Source: Palsa-1447 sp036824825
GTDB taxonomy: Bacteria > Verrucomicrobiota > Verrucomicrobiia > Opitutales > Opitutaceae
Reading direction: 5' to 3'
DNA length: 64,000 nt
Assembly: GCA_036824825.1 (NCBI GenBank)
Contig: DAISZL010000010.1
Coordinates: 1 to 64,000 of the forward strand
Shown: piece by piece, positions 28,271 to 36,712 of the stretch
Layout: the number at the start of each line of letters is the position of its first letter
Numbering within the stretch: the stretch's first letter is position 1
Notes under the pieces: model-generated
Database searches by the model: none
Told to the model about the DNA's origin: nothing
The model's input: only the letters and a program-made list of their open reading frames with translations
Translations under genes and position numbers: made by a program

Positions 28271-29343
28271 GTCAAAATTCCGATGGAATGAATTACGCCC
28301 CACAGGGCAAACCAAGCCCTGTTGTAAAGCCGGGTGAATTTGTTTTCGCTGCCACGCATTTAAATCACGGCCACATCTATGGCCAGTGCAATGGACTTAC
28401 TGAAGCAGGTGCTCAGCTAAAGTGGGTATATGATCCTGATCCTAAAAAAGTAGAAGCTTTCAAAGCTAAATTTCCAGATGTTAAAGTAGCGCGTTCATTC
28501 GATGAAGTTTTAGACGATAAAGAAGTTAAACTCGTAGCTGCTGCTGCTATTCCATGTGAGCGTGGCGAAATTGGATGTAGAGTAATGCAGTCTGGAAAAG
28601 ACTATTTTACTGATAAGACTCCCTTTACGGCCTTCGATTCTTTAGAAAAAGCGCGGCAAGTGGTTCAGGAGACTAAGAAAAAGTACATGGTGTATTTTAG
28701 TGAGCGCTTACATGTAGAGTCTGCTATGTACGCAACGGATCTTGTTCAGGCGGGTGCTATTGGACGTGTTATTCAAGTACTTGGTCTAGGACCTCACCGA
28801 CTAGGAACAGGACGTCCCGATTGGTTTTTTAAGAAAGCTCAATACGGTGGTATCTTGTGTGACATAGGCAGTCATCAATTTGAACAATTTCTGACTTATT
28901 CGGGAGCTACAGATGCTACCGTTAATTTCGCAGCTGTAGGAAATTATAATAATCCAGAAAATCCTGAATTTGAAGATTTTGGTGAAGCTTCTTTACTAGG
29001 AAATAATGGAGCCAGTAACTATATACGCGTTGATTGGTTTACCCCTCCTGGCTTAGGAACATGGGGCGATGGCCGTTTAGTCATTCTAGGAACAAAAGGC
29101 TATATTGAGCTCAGAAAATATATAGATGTGGGTAGGGATAAAACGGGAGACCATGTTTATCTCGTAGACGATTCCGGAGAGCATCACCTTCCTGTCGCAG
29201 GGCTCGTGGGATTTAGATTTTTCGGTCAGCTCATTCTCGACTGCTTAAACAGAACCGAAAATGCGATGACTCAAGCGCATGTCTTTAAAGCGGCAGAACT
29301 TTGCTTAAAAGCTCAAGCAGCAGCTAAGCGAATAACCACTTAA
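28267..29343 (+). CDS. Gfo/Idh/MocA family oxidoreductase (cytoplasmic)
   Basis: This is a 358-residue NAD(P)-dependent sugar or cyclitol oxidoreductase. It has a Rossmann domain (about 25-150, ATHLNHGHIYGQCNGL, with DKTPFTAF where the family usually has EKP) and a C-terminal alpha/beta domain with DIGSHQFEQFLTYSG, where the His is the usual catalytic position. It has no signal peptide, unlike the homologue at 45368. Substrate is unknown. Its start overlaps the def stop, and its end overlaps a convergent TPR gene by four bases. Confidence 0.88.
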   Translation: MSQNSDGMNYAPQGKPSPVVKPGEFVFAATHLNHGHIYGQCNGLTEAGAQLKWVYDPDPKKVEAFKAKFPDVKVARSFDEVLDDKEVKLVAAAAIPCERGEIGCRVMQSGKDYFTDKTPFTAFDSLEKARQVVQETKKKYMVYFSERLHVESAMYATDLVQAGAIGRVIQVLGLGPHRLGTGRPDWFFKKAQYGGILCDIGSHQFEQFLTYSGATDATVNFAAVGNYNNPENPEFEDFGEASLLGNNGASNYIRVDWFTPPGLGTWGDGRLVILGTKGYIELRKYIDVGRDKTGDHVYLVDDSGEHHLPVAGLVGFRFFGQLILDCLNRTENAMTQAHVFKAAELCLKAQAAAKRITT

Positions 29344-29681
29344 GGTTTTTCTTTTAGCTGTTCTTTCCAGCTTTGAATTTTAGCCTGCGCACCGAAGTGC
29401 TCCGCTTTTGCTTTATCGGCCTTCTCCATCCATATGCGGGATAAGGTCGTATTGATAAAAAGATCATTTGGTCGTAAAGCATGTGCTTTTTCAGCTGCTT
29501 TCAGCGCTTCATCAAAATTTCTATTAGAAAAATTGATTTCAGCTAACGTATGCCAGGCCTCAAATGATTCAGGATGTGCTTTTAAAGCGTGAGACAGTTT
29601 CTCTAAAGCTTGGGCCTCTTCTCCCATCGCATGATGGTACGAGGCATCGTCAATAAAGCTTTGGAGTTCATCTGGTGTCAT
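29340..29681 (-). CDS. Small TPR-repeat protein
   Basis: This 113-residue cytoplasmic protein is made of about three tetratricopeptide repeats, for example the unit around LAEINFSNRNFDEALKAAE, with a C-terminal helical end. TPR proteins usually act as binding scaffolds; no partner can be read from sequence. It follows queA by two bases, so it belongs to the queA-containing minus-strand unit. Confidence 0.75.
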   Translation of the reverse strand: MTPDELQSFIDDASYHHAMGEEAQALEKLSHALKAHPESFEAWHTLAEINFSNRNFDEALKAAEKAHALRPNDLFINTTLSRIWMEKADKAKAEHFGAQAKIQSWKEQLKEKP

Positions 29682-29683
29682 AG

Positions 29684-30763
29684 TTATAAAATAAGCATGG
29701 CATCACCGTAGCTAAAGAAGCGATAACGAAGTGAGATGGCCTCAGAGTATATTTCCTTAATCCACGTTATACCTTCACTCGAACCAGGGGTTAAAAAAGA
29801 AGAAACTAAACAAAGTAACGTGGACTTTGGTTGATGAAAATTGGTTATCAAACCATCTACTCCTTTGAAGTGGTAAGGAGGATAGATGTATATTTCTGTA
29901 CTTTTAACTACAGGGGCTTTTGTAGCGGTAGTGTGGGTAGATAAAAAATCTTCGATTGTACGGACCGAAGTCGTTCCTACTGCAATATGACGTCCTGTTT
30001 TTGGTCTAAACAAAGCCTGCTGCGTAGATTCTGAAATTTCATAGAGCTCTTTATGGATCTTATGTTCCTCAACTGTATCTGTTGCGATTGGCTTAAACGT
30101 TCCAAGTCCTACGTGAAGGGTGAGGTCCTGAAACTTTATTCCACGTGCACTCAAGTCATTTAAAATCTCAGCTGTAAAATGGAGTCCTGCCGTTGGAGCT
30201 GCAGCAGCAACCGGTTTGTCGTGATTAGCATACACGGTCTGATAGCGGTTACTGTCTTCGGCGTGATGCTCATGATTCTTGCGCTCTATATAAGGAGGCA
30301 GTGGCATTTCTCCAATCGCTCGAGCTATAGATACTAGACTCGCATTATTGGTGGTTTTAAACGCTACTTCAGCGATACCGTCTTCCTCTTTATTTATAAT
30401 CGTAGCTATAAATTCATTATTTAAGCCACTGAAGGTATTTCCTTTTGGCAGTTTTCTGCCTGGTTTAAGTAAGCAGCGCCATGTTTCGATTTCACTTGGT
30501 ACTTTTTCTAGTAAGAGGCATTCGACAGCCCCACCTGTTGGACGAACTCCACGTAGTCGTGCAGGAAGAACCGATGCGTTATTTCTAAACAGTATATCGC
30601 TTGAACTTAAATAATCAGGAAGATCTTTGAATGATTTATGCTCAATTTTCTTTGTTGTTCGGTTGATTACCATAAGACGTGATTGGTCACGTTTTAGTGC
30701 AGGCGTTTGAGCGATGAGCTCAGCCGGTAGTTCGTAATCAAATTGAGCGGTTAACAAAGGCAT
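29684..30763 (-). CDS. queA: S-adenosylmethionine:tRNA ribosyltransferase-isomerase
   Basis: QueA transfers the ribosyl part of SAM to preQ1 in tRNA, making epoxyqueuosine at the wobble position. The protein starts with FDYELPAELIAQTPA, with RDQSRLMV shortly after. It includes ARLRG, GGAVECLLLE, PTAGLHFT and the C-terminal INFHQPKSTLL-like ITNFHQPKSTLL. Length 359 is slightly above the E. coli 356. It lies five bases after the GT2 gene, in a unit trpE-GT2-queA-TPR. No tgt gene is in the window. Confidence 0.97.
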   Translation of the reverse strand: MPLLTAQFDYELPAELIAQTPALKRDQSRLMVINRTTKKIEHKSFKDLPDYLSSSDILFRNNASVLPARLRGVRPTGGAVECLLLEKVPSEIETWRCLLKPGRKLPKGNTFSGLNNEFIATIINKEEDGIAEVAFKTTNNASLVSIARAIGEMPLPPYIERKNHEHHAEDSNRYQTVYANHDKPVAAAAPTAGLHFTAEILNDLSARGIKFQDLTLHVGLGTFKPIATDTVEEHKIHKELYEISESTQQALFRPKTGRHIAVGTTSVRTIEDFLSTHTTATKAPVVKSTEIYIYPPYHFKGVDGLITNFHQPKSTLLCLVSSFLTPGSSEGITWIKEIYSEAISLRYRFFSYGDAMLIL

Positions 30764-30768
30764 CTGAT

Positions 30769-31476
30769 TTACTTTTTACTAAAATGGATAACTTTCCAAA
30801 CGTAAATAAGATCAAAGAGAGGACGTGCTAGCATGGCTCTAAAACCATATTTAGATTCACCTTGGGTGCGTGCTCGGTGAGTTACTGGGATCTCTTTAAC
30901 TTGATAGCCTTTGGCTATAGCGAATGCTGGCATGAATGGATTCAGCATTTTAATATTATGAAACGAAGAGCGCACTTCTGAACGAAATACTTTGAGTGCA
31001 CATCCTGCATCATGAAGCGTATCGTTTAATATTAAGCGTCTAAAAAAATTAGCGATTCGTGAAGTTAAGATTCTTAATCTAGAATCATCACGGTTGATGC
31101 GTATACCTACAATCATGTCGGCATCGTTAAGTTCAGATATGAGCTTGGATATATCTGTAGCTACATTTTGGCCATCACCATCCATCATAGCAATGAGAGG
31201 AGACTTGGATAAACTAAATCCCTCAAAGAGGGCAGCGCCTTGACCACGATTTTTTTCAAAATGAATAATCCGGATTTTCGCCTGAGTTAGAGCGATATCA
31301 GTAAGCTCTTTGTAGGTCTTATCAGTACTTGCGTCATCAACTACAATGAGCTCCCAGGTTTTGTTTAGCTGGTTAAGTGCATGTACTGCTTCACTGATAA
31401 CGAAAGGAACGTTTCCTTCCTCGTTATAAAAAGGAATAACTAGAGTTAATTCAGGTATTAAATCGGTTTCAGCCAT
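30769..31476 (-). CDS. Family 2 glycosyltransferase (dolichol/polyprenyl-phosphate mannosyltransferase-like)
   Basis: This 235-residue GT-A fold enzyme has VVIPFYNEEGNVP-like LVIPFYNEEGNVPF at the start, the nucleotide-binding VDDASTDKT, the metal-binding MDGDGQN and a QGESKYGF motif typical of polyprenyl-phosphate hexosyltransferases. It lacks C-terminal membrane segments, so it is the short DPM1-like form. It probably loads a sugar onto a lipid carrier for envelope glycans, and could supply the Agl23-like enzyme at 43175. It lies 22 bases downstream of trpE. Confidence 0.9.
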   Translation of the reverse strand: MAETDLIPELTLVIPFYNEEGNVPFVISEAVHALNQLNKTWELIVVDDASTDKTYKELTDIALTQAKIRIIHFEKNRGQGAALFEGFSLSKSPLIAMMDGDGQNVATDISKLISELNDADMIVGIRINRDDSRLRILTSRIANFFRRLILNDTLHDAGCALKVFRSEVRSSFHNIKMLNPFMPAFAIAKGYQVKEIPVTHRARTQGESKYGFRAMLARPLFDLIYVWKVIHFSKK

Positions 31477-31498
31477 GGCTGTACTCCGATCTTTAGCA

Positions 31499-32998
31499 TC
31501 AGAAATGCTGTGCTATCTCGACTGCCTTAAGTAAGGCCGACGCTTTGTTAATCGTTTCTTGATATTCAGCGTTAGCATCTGAGTCGGCGACTACACCGCC
31601 ACCTGCTTGAATATAAATTTTACCATCCTTAAGTAGCGATGTGCGAAGTGTAATACACGAATCTAGATTACCGTCGTAAGAGAAGTAACCCAAGGCACCT
31701 GCATAAAATCCACGCTGTAAGGTTTCTTTTTCTGAAATAATCTGCATCGCTCTGATTTTAGGAGCGCCGCTCACGGTACCTGCTGGGAAAGTTGCCCGCA
31801 TGAGATCAAATGCATTCTTATCTGGGGATATTTTACCCTCCACTTGAGAAACGATATGCATTACGTGAGAATATCGTTCCACAATCATCAGCTCAGGAAC
31901 ATGAACTGATCCGAATTCGCAGACACGGCCAATATCATTACGTGCTAGATCAACTAGCATTAAATGCTCTGCACGCTCTTTTTCATCAGCTAAAAGTTCT
32001 TTTTCTAATTCAACATCTTCAGCAACAGTAGCTCCACGCTTGCGTGTGCCAGCGATAGGACGAATTTCAACGAGACCGTCTGTTAGACGTACATGTACTT
32101 CAGGAGATGCACCTACTAATGCAAAATCTCCTGTATCTAAAATAAACATGTACGGAGATGGATTTACTGAGCGTAGTGCACGGTAAAGTTGAAGAGGTGA
32201 TTTTGTGAAAGGTTTTGTGAAACGCTGAGAAGTAACAACCTGAATAATATCTCCACCTCTGATGTATTCTTTAACACCTGAGACAAGATCTTCGTACTGT
32301 TCTTGAGTAAAATTACCTTGAGGTGCCTTAACGCCACCAACTTCAACCATCGGAGCAGGGGCTAGTTCTGGAGCTTTACTTAATAAAGTATATAAACTCT
32401 GAATTCCTGCGATAGCTTCGTTGTAAGATGCTTCGATCTCTTTAGGGTCTTGCGATTTGAGATGAGCGTTAACGCAAAGACGTAGAGTCTGACGCACACG
32501 GTCAAAAATAACCAACGTATCCGACAGCATGAAATAAGTTATCGGAATCTTTTGTTCGTTAACTTTAGCAGTAGGAACTGTTGGTTCTATACGGTTTATA
32601 TATTCGTAACCAATGTAACCTACAGCGCCACCGGTAAAACGTGGCATTCCAGGAATCTTAACGGGTTTAAAACCAGCGATTTCTTTTTGTAATAAAGTGA
32701 GTGGATCCTGTGGGGTAGGAATTGTTTCTACCGCTTTGCCTGGACGCTTAATTTCGGTAGTCTCAGGGCCAGAAGCTATTATCATTCTAGGACGGCAACC
32801 AATAAAGCTATAGCGATATAGGTTTTCACCTCCTTCAACGGATTCAAGTAAGTAGGCAGGGCCTGAATCTTTTATCTTAGAATAGACTGAAACCGGAGTT
32901 TCGAAGTCTGCCATTAAATCGGCATACACAGGAATAACGTTTCCAAGCTGGGCAAGCTTAGTAAAAGCCTCTTTGGTAGGATGTATCGTCAGATTCAA
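31499..32998 (-). CDS. trpE: Anthranilate synthase component I
   Basis: TrpE makes anthranilate from chorismate, the first step of tryptophan synthesis. The N-terminal region carries the feedback motif LLESVEGGENLYRYSF. The chorismate-binding domain (about 230-495) has DIIQVVTSQRF, ARNDIGRV, the SGAPKIRAM motif and AGGGVVADSD. Length 499 is typical of stand-alone TrpE. trpG is not adjacent. I saw no clear leader peptide with Trp codons upstream; the 67 bases before it contain only a short 6-base inverted repeat. Confidence 0.96.
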   Translation of the reverse strand: MNLTIHPTKEAFTKLAQLGNVIPVYADLMADFETPVSVYSKIKDSGPAYLLESVEGGENLYRYSFIGCRPRMIIASGPETTEIKRPGKAVETIPTPQDPLTLLQKEIAGFKPVKIPGMPRFTGGAVGYIGYEYINRIEPTVPTAKVNEQKIPITYFMLSDTLVIFDRVRQTLRLCVNAHLKSQDPKEIEASYNEAIAGIQSLYTLLSKAPELAPAPMVEVGGVKAPQGNFTQEQYEDLVSGVKEYIRGGDIIQVVTSQRFTKPFTKSPLQLYRALRSVNPSPYMFILDTGDFALVGASPEVHVRLTDGLVEIRPIAGTRKRGATVAEDVELEKELLADEKERAEHLMLVDLARNDIGRVCEFGSVHVPELMIVERYSHVMHIVSQVEGKISPDKNAFDLMRATFPAGTVSGAPKIRAMQIISEKETLQRGFYAGALGYFSYDGNLDSCITLRTSLLKDGKIYIQAGGGVVADSDANAEYQETINKASALLKAVEIAQHF

Positions 32999-33065
32999 AG
33001 GAACTGTAATCCTATAAAAGACAATGAGCGCGTAGCAAGTCTTAGTCGCTAGCTAAAAAACCAGT

Positions 33066-33890
33066 CTAGCGCTTAAAAAACGGATTATACGCTTTTTCTT
33101 GGTTGAGCGTGGTGAGTGGACCATGACCGCACGCAAGAACCGTATCTGCTGGTAGGCTAAATATTTTACCACGTACTGTTCTTAATTGTTCGTCAAAATG
33201 AGTTTTGCTACCGCCTACAGAGCTAGCAAATAAGGAGTCTCCTACTACAGCAAGCGGCCAGCTAAGTCCGGTTATGTAGTACGTTGTTTGTCCTGGTGAA
33301 TGCCCTGACGTGAGTAAGGTTTTAATTGCTAAACTGCCGATATGAAAATGAGCGTTTTCCTTAAAGCGTTTGATTCCAGGGAATTCAAAAGACTCTAGTT
33401 CATTGATCCATACTTCCGCTTTCGTTGCTTCCTGAAGTTTTGCTAGGTCAGCAATATGATCTTCGTGAGCATGCGTGATAAATATATATTCTACTTTCAG
33501 CTGTTCTGCTTTAACCAGATCAAGCAGTTCATCACAGGATGCACCTGTATCAAACACGGCAGCACTCTTTGTCCGAGTATCCCATATCAAATAGCTATTA
33601 ACCGTCATGTCATCGTACTTCGTGTTAAACATAGCAAACCCACGCTTATAATCTGGAGCGTAAGGGTAGAATTGCTGGGTTGCTAAAATTTCCATCGCAT
33701 CAGGATTTAGACGCAAGTGACGTGAAACCCTGCGAATAACTGCAACGTTAACTTCACCGGCTTTAATCGCAGCCAAATCAGCAAGGGTAATTTCTGCACG
33801 CTTAGCTAGATCTTCGTCGGTGATTTTCCAGCCACGTTGGGCTTTGCCAATAACATCGGCAAAATTGTCTTCAATAGGTATACGTGGCAT
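33066..33890 (-). CDS. XRE-type HTH domain fused to metallo-beta-lactamase-fold hydrolase
   Basis: This 274-residue protein joins an N-terminal Cro/C1-like helix-turn-helix (residues about 10-65, DEDLAKRAEITLADLAAIKAGE) to a metallo-beta-lactamase domain (about 80-274). The hydrolase has THAHEDH for zinc binding, GHSPGQTTY, VVGDSLF and CGHGPLTT, all ligands of a glyoxalase II/YcbL-like site. The activity is probably thioester or similar hydrolysis. The HTH could regulate DNA or merely serve as a structural domain. It is upstream of trpE by 67 bases, so the link to trpE is uncertain. Confidence 0.85.
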   Translation of the reverse strand: MPRIPIEDNFADVIGKAQRGWKITDEDLAKRAEITLADLAAIKAGEVNVAVIRRVSRHLRLNPDAMEILATQQFYPYAPDYKRGFAMFNTKYDDMTVNSYLIWDTRTKSAAVFDTGASCDELLDLVKAEQLKVEYIFITHAHEDHIADLAKLQEATKAEVWINELESFEFPGIKRFKENAHFHIGSLAIKTLLTSGHSPGQTTYYITGLSWPLAVVGDSLFASSVGGSKTHFDEQLRTVRGKIFSLPADTVLACGHGPLTTLNQEKAYNPFFKR

Positions 33891-33992
33891 AGGTATAGTA
33901 TCGTTAGTGCAGAAGCCCTGAGTCGCAACCGTATTTTATATAAGAAAATGATATGGCCTAAAGAGGGTACTGTACTCTAGTATATTATAACT

Positions 33993-34775
33993 ATGAGCTC
34001 TTATCTCGAATCCCTCTTCTCTTTAAAAGGTAAAGTTGCTGTCGTTATTGGCGGTACTGGCGAACTCTGTGGTGCTATGGCTGAAGGTCTTGCATCAGCA
34101 GGTGCTGAAACTGTTTTAGTAGGTCGTAATGAAGAAAAAGCAAAGCCACGTCTTGAACGTATTCATGCAGCAGGAGGCAAAGGATATTTCATATCAACAG
34201 AGGCAAGTGATAAAGCTCAACTTGAAGCGCTACTTGCTACTGTCCTTCAAAAATCAGGAAGAGTGGATATTGTTGTAAATGGTGCAGGTGTAAATTCTGC
34301 GACTCCATTTCTTGATATAGCAGAAGATGAATTTGATCGTATTGTTAAAATCAATTTGAAAGGCGTATTTTTAGGATGCCAAGTATTCGGTAAATATTTA
34401 GTCGAGCGTGGACAGGGTGGTTCAATTATTAATCTAGGTTCAATGTCTGGTATTGTTCCATTGTCACGAGTTTTCACCTACTCAGCTACAAAGGCAGCAG
34501 TTCATAATTTATCAAAGAATTTAGCTCGTGAGTGGGCGCCAAAGAATGTTCGCGTGAATACGCTTGTTCCTGGATTTTTCCCTGCTGAGCAGAATCGTAA
34601 GATCCTATCACCAGAGCGTGTTGCTTCTATCTTAGGTCATACACCTATGAAGCGTTTCGGTGAGGCTAAAGAGCTTGTTGGCGCTACAATTATGTTAGCT
34701 AGCGACACAGCCAGCGGATTTGTCACAGGCTGCGAAGTTGTAGTGGATGGTGGATACCATGCTATGACTATCTAA
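33993..34775 (+). CDS. SDR family oxidoreductase (fructuronate/mannonate reductase-like)
   Basis: This is a 260-residue classical short-chain dehydrogenase. The NAD(P)-binding GGTGELCGAMAEGLA motif follows KGKVAVVIG, NGAG is present, and the catalytic residues are Ser in NLGSMSG and Tyr/Lys in YSATKAA. The C-terminus VTGCEVVVDGGY is standard. The N-terminus resembles SDRs annotated as D-mannonate oxidoreductase, which would connect to the uronate pathway (51.6-58 kb), but SDR substrate calls from sequence are weak. It is a single gene before the operator-like region at 34778. Confidence 0.86.
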   Translation: MSSYLESLFSLKGKVAVVIGGTGELCGAMAEGLASAGAETVLVGRNEEKAKPRLERIHAAGGKGYFISTEASDKAQLEALLATVLQKSGRVDIVVNGAGVNSATPFLDIAEDEFDRIVKINLKGVFLGCQVFGKYLVERGQGGSIINLGSMSGIVPLSRVFTYSATKAAVHNLSKNLAREWAPKNVRVNTLVPGFFPAEQNRKILSPERVASILGHTPMKRFGEAKELVGATIMLASDTASGFVTGCEVVVDGGYHAMTI

Positions 34776-34777
34776 TT

Positions 34778-34878
34778 ATATAGCTATATTTAATCGCTGT
34801 ATAATAGGTATTTAGGAAGTTTATAGCTATATCATACCCCTATATTTATTAATCTTTATAGGGTTGCTATAGCTATAT
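34778..34878. promoter_or_regulatory. Three copies of a palindromic operator-like site upstream of an HTH gene
   Basis: The 11-mer TATAGCTATAT, whose first ten bases are a perfect palindrome, occurs at 34779-34789, 34822-34832 and 34868-34878, with centres 43 and 46 bases apart. In the first copy the palindrome extends to 12 bases (34778-34789). Between copies two and three lies an inverted repeat, CCCTATA at 34838-34844 and TATAGGG at 34857-34863. The sites precede the HTH gene at 34900. Spacing of about four helical turns suggests cooperative binding; autoregulation is inference. Confidence 0.65.
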
Positions 34879-34899
34879 AAATATGCATATATTCGCTAT

Positions 34900-35283
34900 A
34901 TGCTATTTAGTAAAAAGATCCAAGAAATGCGTAAGCAGCTCGAAAAGCAGCTAAAGAATCTTGATGCTCAAGAAGCTAAAGCCGCTAAAAGACAGAAGAA
35001 ATTAGCTAAAAAACTAGCCACTCTTCCTGAGGCATATGGCTTTGATAATGTAGCTGATTTTGTACGTGCTGTTAAATTTGCTGCTAAGGGTGGCAAAGTT
35101 GGTAAAGCATCTTCCTCTAAGCGCCGTAAACGTGCCGTCATTACAGATGAGACACGCGAAACCGTTAAAAAACTAAACGAAGCAGGTAAGACAAATAATG
35201 AAATATCTGCTGAACTTGGAATTTCAATTCCTACGGTTCAAAATATTAAGAAGCAGTTAGGTTTAGTTAAAGAACGTAAGTAA
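34900..35283 (+). CDS. Small coiled-coil/helix-turn-helix DNA-binding protein
   Basis: This 127-residue basic protein starts with a highly charged coiled coil (residues about 3-42, rich in Lys, Gln and Ala), then a short globular part, a Lys/Arg/Ser-rich linker (about 63-80) and a C-terminal HTH resembling resolvase or LuxR-type motifs (about 82-124, with NNEISAELGISIPTVQNI). The architecture suggests a dimeric, possibly nucleoid-associated regulator. Three palindromic sites lie just upstream and a strong terminator just downstream, so it is an isolated, possibly self-regulated gene. Targets are unknown. Confidence 0.8.
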   Translation: MLFSKKIQEMRKQLEKQLKNLDAQEAKAAKRQKKLAKKLATLPEAYGFDNVADFVRAVKFAAKGGKVGKASSSKRRKRAVITDETRETVKKLNEAGKTNNEISAELGISIPTVQNIKKQLGLVKERK

Positions 35284-35305
35284 ATATATAGCGTTATATA
35301 ATTTC

Positions 35306-35344
35306 TGACCCCTATTTGGCATTGCCGGATAGGGGTCATTTTTT
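35306..35344 (+). terminator. Rho-independent terminator after the HTH gene
   Basis: TGACCCCTAT at 35306-35315 pairs perfectly with ATAGGGGTCA at 35329-35338, followed by six T. The loop can form a further short GGC/GCC stem. It ends the HTH transcript 22 bases after the stop codon. Confidence 0.88.
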
Positions 35345-35384
35345 GTTGTAAACTTTGTAAAACAAGCGTGAATATTCGTTAGGT

Positions 35385-36299
35385 ATGCAGGCAGCCTATA
35401 TTCAAGCAAACACGAACGGTAAACTTCACGATGCAAGTGAACCATCTATAAGTCCGCTTAATCGAGGCTTCTTATATGGAGATGCTATCTATGAAGTATG
35501 GCGTACCTTTGATGGAGTTGTTTTTGCTTGGGAAGAACATTGGCAAAGACTACAGCGTTCTGCTGACGCGTTATTCATGTCAGGGCTTTTTTCTAAGGAA
35601 TATATTTTCTCTGAAATTACACGTACCTGTGCTGCTTTTCGTACTAAGAGCGGCTACCAGGGTGAATTGTATATACGACTTCAGATATCACGTGGCTGTG
35701 GAGCTATCGGTTTAGATACAGCCTTAGCAGATAAGCCAGAATTCGTTATTATTGTTCAGCCATGCTTTGAACTTCCGGTAGAAAAACGCCGCTCTGGTCT
35801 AAAATTGACCCTTGCTAAGACACTGCGTCGTAATCCAGTCAGTGCTTTAAATCCTGCATGGAAAACGGGTAATTATTTAAATAACATCCTCTGCTTAAGA
35901 GAGGCTAAAGCGGAAGGTTCTGACGAAGTTGTAATTTTAAATGTACGAGGAGAAGTAACGGAAGCTTCGGTGTCTAATTTAGCATTTGTTAAAGACGGTA
36001 CTTTAATTACACCGCCTTTAGAGGTCGGTATTTTAGCAGGTATTACGCGCTCTATCACACTCGCTATTGCGGAAAAGATGGGAGTTCGTGTTATCGAGCG
36101 TATTATTAAACCAGATGAACTTTCTACGATGCAGGAATGTATGATTTTATCTACCACCCGGTGTCTAGCACCCGTGGGAAGTATAGACTCTATCCGTTAT
36201 CATGTAGCCCCTGACTCCTTAACAGAAAAGCTTAATGAAGCATTTCTGAAGTTTGCGCATAGCTCATCTAAAGCGCATCCTGAACTTAAGGTGCCATGA
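35385..36299 (+). CDS. Class IV (branched-chain/D-amino acid type) PLP aminotransferase
   Basis: This 304-residue fold-type IV PLP enzyme belongs with branched-chain aminotransferase, D-amino acid aminotransferase or aminodeoxychorismate lyase. The N-terminus has LNRGFLYGDAIYEVWRTF. The PLP-binding Lys is likely in NPAWKTGNYLNN. The motif GEVTEASVSNLAFV and late GITRSITLAIAE complete the family pattern. The C-terminus has an uncommon Ser/His/Lys tail. The stop overlaps the ruvX start (ATGA), so they are coupled. Substrate is not assignable with confidence. Confidence 0.88.
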   Translation: MQAAYIQANTNGKLHDASEPSISPLNRGFLYGDAIYEVWRTFDGVVFAWEEHWQRLQRSADALFMSGLFSKEYIFSEITRTCAAFRTKSGYQGELYIRLQISRGCGAIGLDTALADKPEFVIIVQPCFELPVEKRRSGLKLTLAKTLRRNPVSALNPAWKTGNYLNNILCLREAKAEGSDEVVILNVRGEVTEASVSNLAFVKDGTLITPPLEVGILAGITRSITLAIAEKMGVRVIERIIKPDELSTMQECMILSTTRCLAPVGSIDSIRYHVAPDSLTEKLNEAFLKFAHSSSKAHPELKVP

Positions 36300-36712
36300 G
36301 TAATTATTTGGGTATTGATTGGGGTGAGAGAAGGTGGGGTCTGTCTTTTGGGGATGACTTAGCAGTAGCAACACCACTTCCTGCGCTCATAGAAAAAGAA
36401 GAAGAGAAACGCTGGCTAAGCTTAGCTGATATTGTCACTAAGCGCCGCATTAATGCGTTTGTTGTTGGTTATCCCTATAATATAGACGGCACAGAGGGCT
36501 TTAAGATCAAAGAGGTTGATGTGTTTATAGATCAACTTTCAAAAAAGTTTTCACTCCCGGTTCACCGAGTAGATGAAACATTGACTTCCTATGAAGCTGA
36601 ACAGGCTACGCCTAAATCTAAGCGACGGGATCAGCGCTCGAGTGGAATAGTTGATTCACGTGCTGCTACAATTATATTGCAGGACTACTTGGATCAAATT
36701 CATCCATTATAA
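36296..36712 (+). CDS. ruvX: Holliday junction resolvase-like / pre-16S rRNA nuclease YqgF
   Basis: This 138-residue RNase-H-fold protein of the YqgF/RuvX family trims the 5' end of pre-16S rRNA in E. coli. The first Asp lies in GIDWGERRWGLSF, the middle acidic motif is in RVDETLTSYEAE, and DSRAATIILQDYL closes the fold. It overlaps the aminotransferase upstream by four bases and truA downstream by one base (TAATG), so the three are translated as a unit. Confidence 0.94.
   Translation: MSNYLGIDWGERRWGLSFGDDLAVATPLPALIEKEEEKRWLSLADIVTKRRINAFVVGYPYNIDGTEGFKIKEVDVFIDQLSKKFSLPVHRVDETLTSYEAEQATPKSKRRDQRSSGIVDSRAATIILQDYLDQIHPL

Noticed and set aside
34900..35283. Phage or mobile-element regulator
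   Set aside because: No integrase, phage structural genes or repeats flank it, and both neighbours are ordinary chromosomal genes; the AT-rich palindromes are better read as operators.
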